Notes under the pieces: model-generated | What the model saw: only the letters and a program-made list of their open reading frames with translations | The model's database searches: none | What the model was told of the DNA's origin: nothing | Shown here: positions 4,905-6,770 of the stretch, piece after piece | How positions within the stretch are numbered: the stretch's first letter is position 1 | Layout: each line of letters begins with the position of its first letter | Position numbers and translations under genes: made by a program | DNA from: an uncultured Coleofasciculus sp. | GTDB lineage: Bacteria; Cyanobacteriota; Cyanobacteriia; Cyanobacteriales; Coleofasciculaceae | Direction of reading: 5' to 3' | DNA length: 6,770 nucleotides | NCBI GenBank assembly: GCA_902805485.1 | Contig: CADCTM010000900.1 | Span: forward strand, 1 to 6,770

Positions 4905-6074
4905 ATGCAGTTTGCCAAGCGTTTACAACCCTTGCAAGCCAATGTCTTTGCTGATATGGATCGGGCAAAGGCATTGGCAAAAGTCTCTGGACAAGACATT
5001 ATTGACCTCTCCCTAGGCTCTTCTGATCTCCGGGCGCCAGAACACGTCATTGAGGCAATTAGAGAGTCCTTGTCTGATCCCAGCACTCATGGCTACTTGC
5101 TGTTTCATGGCACGCAAGCTTTTCGTCAGGCGGCGGCGGATTGGTATAGGAATAAATTCGGTATTTCTGTTAATCCAGAAACGGAAGTGTTGCCATTAAT
5201 TGGTTCTCAAGAAGGCACAGCGCATCTACCTTTAGCAGTACTTAATCCGGGTGATTTTGCCTTGTTGCAAGACCCTGGTTATCCTTCTCATACAGGTGGT
5301 GTTGCTCTTGCTGGGGGGCAGATTTACCCGATGCCGCTGTTAGAAGAAAATGGTTTTTTGCCTGTATTTAAAGATATACCGACGCTAGTGTTAACTCAAG
5401 CGCGGATGATGGTTTTGAGTTATCCTCATAACCCAACAACTGCTCAAGCCTCTTTGGCTTTTTTCCAGGAGGCTGTGGCTTTTTGCCGTCAGCATGATTT
5501 GGTTTTAGTACATGATTTTCCCTATGTGGATTTGGTGTTTGATGACACTGCTACTGCGCCTTCGATTTTACAAGCTGACCCGAATAAAAGCGTTTCGATT
5601 GAGTTTTTTACCTTTTCCAAGTCTTATAATATGGGCGGATTTCGGGTCGGTTATGCGATCGGTAATGCTGAATTAATTAAGGCTTTGCGGCAGGTGAAAG
5701 CGGCGGTTGATTTTAATCAGTATCGGGGGATTTTAAACGGTGCGATCGCGGCTTTAACGGGTCCTCAAGAGGGCGTTAAGGCGTCTGTGGAAGTTTTTAG
5801 AACTAGGCGGGATGCTTTTATTAAAGCGTTGCATCGCATTGGTTGGCAGGTTCCTACGCCGACGGCAACGATGTATATTTGGGCAAAGTTACCTCAACCT
5901 TGGGCGAGTGATTCGATAAAATTTTGTACGGAGTTGGTGGAAAAGACTGGGGTTGCAGCTTCGCCTGGTGCGGGTTTTGGGAAGGCTGGGGAAGGATATG
6001 TGCGGTTTGCGCTAGTTCATGAGCCGGCGATTTTGGAGACGGCTGTGGGGCGAATTGCAGGGTTTTTGAGGTAG
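4905..6074 (+). CDS. Fold-type I PLP aminotransferase (class I/II, LL-DAP-aminotransferase-like)
   Basis: The 389-residue enzyme carries the class I/II aminotransferase landmarks. GSQEGTAHL helps hold the cofactor phosphate; Asn176 (SYPHNPTT) and Asp204 with Tyr207 (HDFPYVDL) contact the pyridoxal ring. Lys239 in FTFSKSYNMGGFRVG is the Schiff-base lysine, and Arg367 (GYVRFALV) would bind the substrate carboxylate. All key residues are present, so it should be active. GSQEGTAHL, PGYP and SKSYNMGGFRVG resemble LL-diaminopimelate aminotransferases and their relatives of uncertain substrate, so lysine or peptidoglycan precursor synthesis is possible. Substrate cannot be settled from motifs. The ATG at 4905 is preferred to an in-frame TTG at 4887 because MQFAKRLQPLQANVFADMD is a plausible start; no strong ribosome-binding site decides it. 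The last 430 bases of the gene are notably G-over-C on the coding strand. Confidence 0.85.
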   Translation: MQFAKRLQPLQANVFADMDRAKALAKVSGQDIIDLSLGSSDLRAPEHVIEAIRESLSDPSTHGYLLFHGTQAFRQAAADWYRNKFGISVNPETEVLPLIGSQEGTAHLPLAVLNPGDFALLQDPGYPSHTGGVALAGGQIYPMPLLEENGFLPVFKDIPTLVLTQARMMVLSYPHNPTTAQASLAFFQEAVAFCRQHDLVLVHDFPYVDLVFDDTATAPSILQADPNKSVSIEFFTFSKSYNMGGFRVGYAIGNAELIKALRQVKAAVDFNQYRGILNGAIAALTGPQEGVKASVEVFRTRRDAFIKALHRIGWQVPTPTATMYIWAKLPQPWASDSIKFCTELVEKTGVAASPGAGFGKAGEGYVRFALVHEPAILETAVGRIAGFLR

Positions 6075-6104
6075 TGTGGGCAAGTATTATTCTTTTTAGA
6101 TGAA

Positions 6105-6120
6105 CCACAGATAAATGTGG
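6105..6120 (+). terminator. Hairpin after the aminotransferase gene
   Basis: CCACA (6105-6109) pairs with TGTGG (6116-6120) around GATAAA. A short T run (6135-6139) follows 14 bases later, too far for a textbook intrinsic terminator. The flanking text (GAACCACAGATAAA) also resembles ACCACAGAT-type dispersed repeats that I recall from cyanobacterial intergenic DNA, so this may be a repeat remnant rather than a terminator. Confidence 0.35.
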
Positions 6121-6200
6121 ATAGGTTATTGGTGTTTTTCTGAATGTCTAAGTCTTAATTTAAGTCAGTGTTCGCTATTCAAGCGAAGAAAAAGAATGTG

Positions 6201-6680
6201 ATGAACGATAACACCTATCCCTGGAAACAGTCAGAAGTAATTCGTCATAGTCAACTCTTGTGTCACAGTTTCCAACATTGGACTGGTGATTCTTTAATTG
6301 ACCCCAATGATAACCCAGTAATTTTATCGGAAAAGCTCTTTTTCGCTCCCTTTGTTGTCGTCTCTCACGGCATGGAATCTGATCCGATTTTCAATTACGC
6401 GAACCAGTTGGCGTTGAAATTATGGCAGATGAATTGGGAAGATTTTACTCGCCTGCCTTCTCGTTATAGCGCCGAACCGATAGAGCAATCAGAGCGGGAA
6501 GCGATGCTGAAAAAAAGCCTAGAGCAAGGTTTGATTAGTAATTATCGAGGGCTTTGCACCACGAGTCAAGGCGATCGCTTTTTCATTGAGGACGGTATTA
6601 TTTGGACTATGTTAGACGAACAAAATCAATGTGGTCAAGCGGCAATGTTTATGCACTGGACTCCGATCATTGATCCATAA
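6201..6680 (+). CDS. MEKHLA-domain (PAS-like) protein
   Basis: The 159-residue protein is almost entirely one MEKHLA domain, a PAS-related fold named from the C-terminus of plant class III HD-Zip proteins and found alone in cyanobacteria and other bacteria. Landmarks are LCHSFQHWTGDSL (20-32), APFVVVSHGMESDPIFNYAN (49-68) continuing to ALKLWQM, LPSRYSAEP (85-93), GDRFFIEDGIIWTMLD (124-139) and GQAAMF (145-150). The family is thought to sense or bind a small ligand, but no ligand or partner is established that I know of; no cofactor residue can be assigned here. There is no effector domain, signal peptide or membrane segment. I chose ATG 6201. Upstream in-frame GTG codons at 6198 and 6168 are possible; the 6168 version would add FAIQAKKKN-type residues outside the domain. 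The purine-rich AAGCGAAGAAAAAGAA just before is a weak ribosome-binding site. Confidence 0.85.
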   Translation: MNDNTYPWKQSEVIRHSQLLCHSFQHWTGDSLIDPNDNPVILSEKLFFAPFVVVSHGMESDPIFNYANQLALKLWQMNWEDFTRLPSRYSAEPIEQSEREAMLKKSLEQGLISNYRGLCTTSQGDRFFIEDGIIWTMLDEQNQCGQAAMFMHWTPIIDP

Positions 6681-6741
6681 CTGACGGTTCACCACACCTC
6701 AAGAGATCAGGAATCACAGACGGTTAAATAAGGATGTAGTC

Positions 6742-6758
6742 TCTATCATGAGGATAGA
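6742..6758 (+). terminator. Perfect 6-base-pair hairpin near the right edge
   Basis: TCTATC (6742-6747) pairs with GATAGA (6753-6758) around ATGAG. It lies 61 bases past the MEKHLA stop. The stem is A/T-rich and no T run follows before the edge, so terminator activity is doubtful; it may instead sit over the start of a following gene. Confidence 0.25.
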
Positions 6759-6770
6759 AACACATTTATT
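6748..6770 (+). CDS. Possible start of a further gene, cut by the right edge
   Basis: ATG at 6748 opens seven codons (MRIETHL) before the window ends. AAGGA at 6730-6734 is a candidate ribosome-binding site but is 13 bases away. Too little sequence is present to tell a gene from chance. Confidence 0.2.

Noticed and set aside
1..6770. Mobile element, phage or defence system
   Set aside because: No transposase, integrase, terminal inverted repeats, tRNA attachment site or toxin-antitoxin pair was found; the genes are housekeeping or conserved cyanobacterial types with HIP1 spread throughout.

Overview
The window is a stretch of ordinary-looking cyanobacterial chromosome. Two lines of evidence point there. 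The octamer GCGATCGC (HIP1), typical of many cyanobacterial genomes, occurs six times in 6.8 kb. The genes also match cyanobacterial families: a VIPP1/PspA pair, an x-type-like thioredoxin, a SPOR-like protein and a MEKHLA-domain protein. A filamentous or colonial lineage is plausible, but the sequence does not fix genus or species.

Layout. The left edge (1-433, minus strand) holds the N-terminal part of a DUF721/DciA-like protein, whose 3' end lies outside the window. A 215-base divergent intergenic region follows, with a candidate promoter and a 15-base palindrome. All remaining genes are on the plus strand. They are a single-pass membrane protein with a C-terminal SPOR-like domain and a young 63-base tandem repeat (649-2253); two tandem PspA/VIPP1 paralogues (2526-3284 and 3538-4311); a small thioredoxin starting at an internal GTG (4519-4854); a fold-type I PLP aminotransferase (4905-6074); and a MEKHLA-domain protein (6201-6680). 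The last 20-odd bases may begin another gene. No gene-free stretch exceeds 300 bases. The longest (2254-2525 and 3285-3537) lie upstream of the two PspA/VIPP1 genes and contain inverted repeats.

How the genes fit together. The paired PspA/VIPP1 proteins maintain membranes, one probably serving thylakoid biogenesis and repair and the other possibly envelope stress. The SPOR-like protein probably works at the cell wall. The thioredoxin is a likely electron donor for peroxide defence, and 50 bases separate it from the aminotransferase, so the two may share a transcript. A membrane/envelope-stress theme is reasonable for 649-4854 but is inference from family knowledge. The gaps of 168 to 272 bases suggest separate transcription units rather than one operon.

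No previously undescribed system is evident. The most useful second looks are the duplicated ESCRT-III-like genes, the structured leaders in front of them, the recent tandem repeat in the SPOR-like protein, and the thioredoxin with tyrosine at the usual buried-aspartate position. Start-site choices differ from the longest possible reading frames for four genes (2526, 4519, 4905, 6201), with reasons given in each entry.
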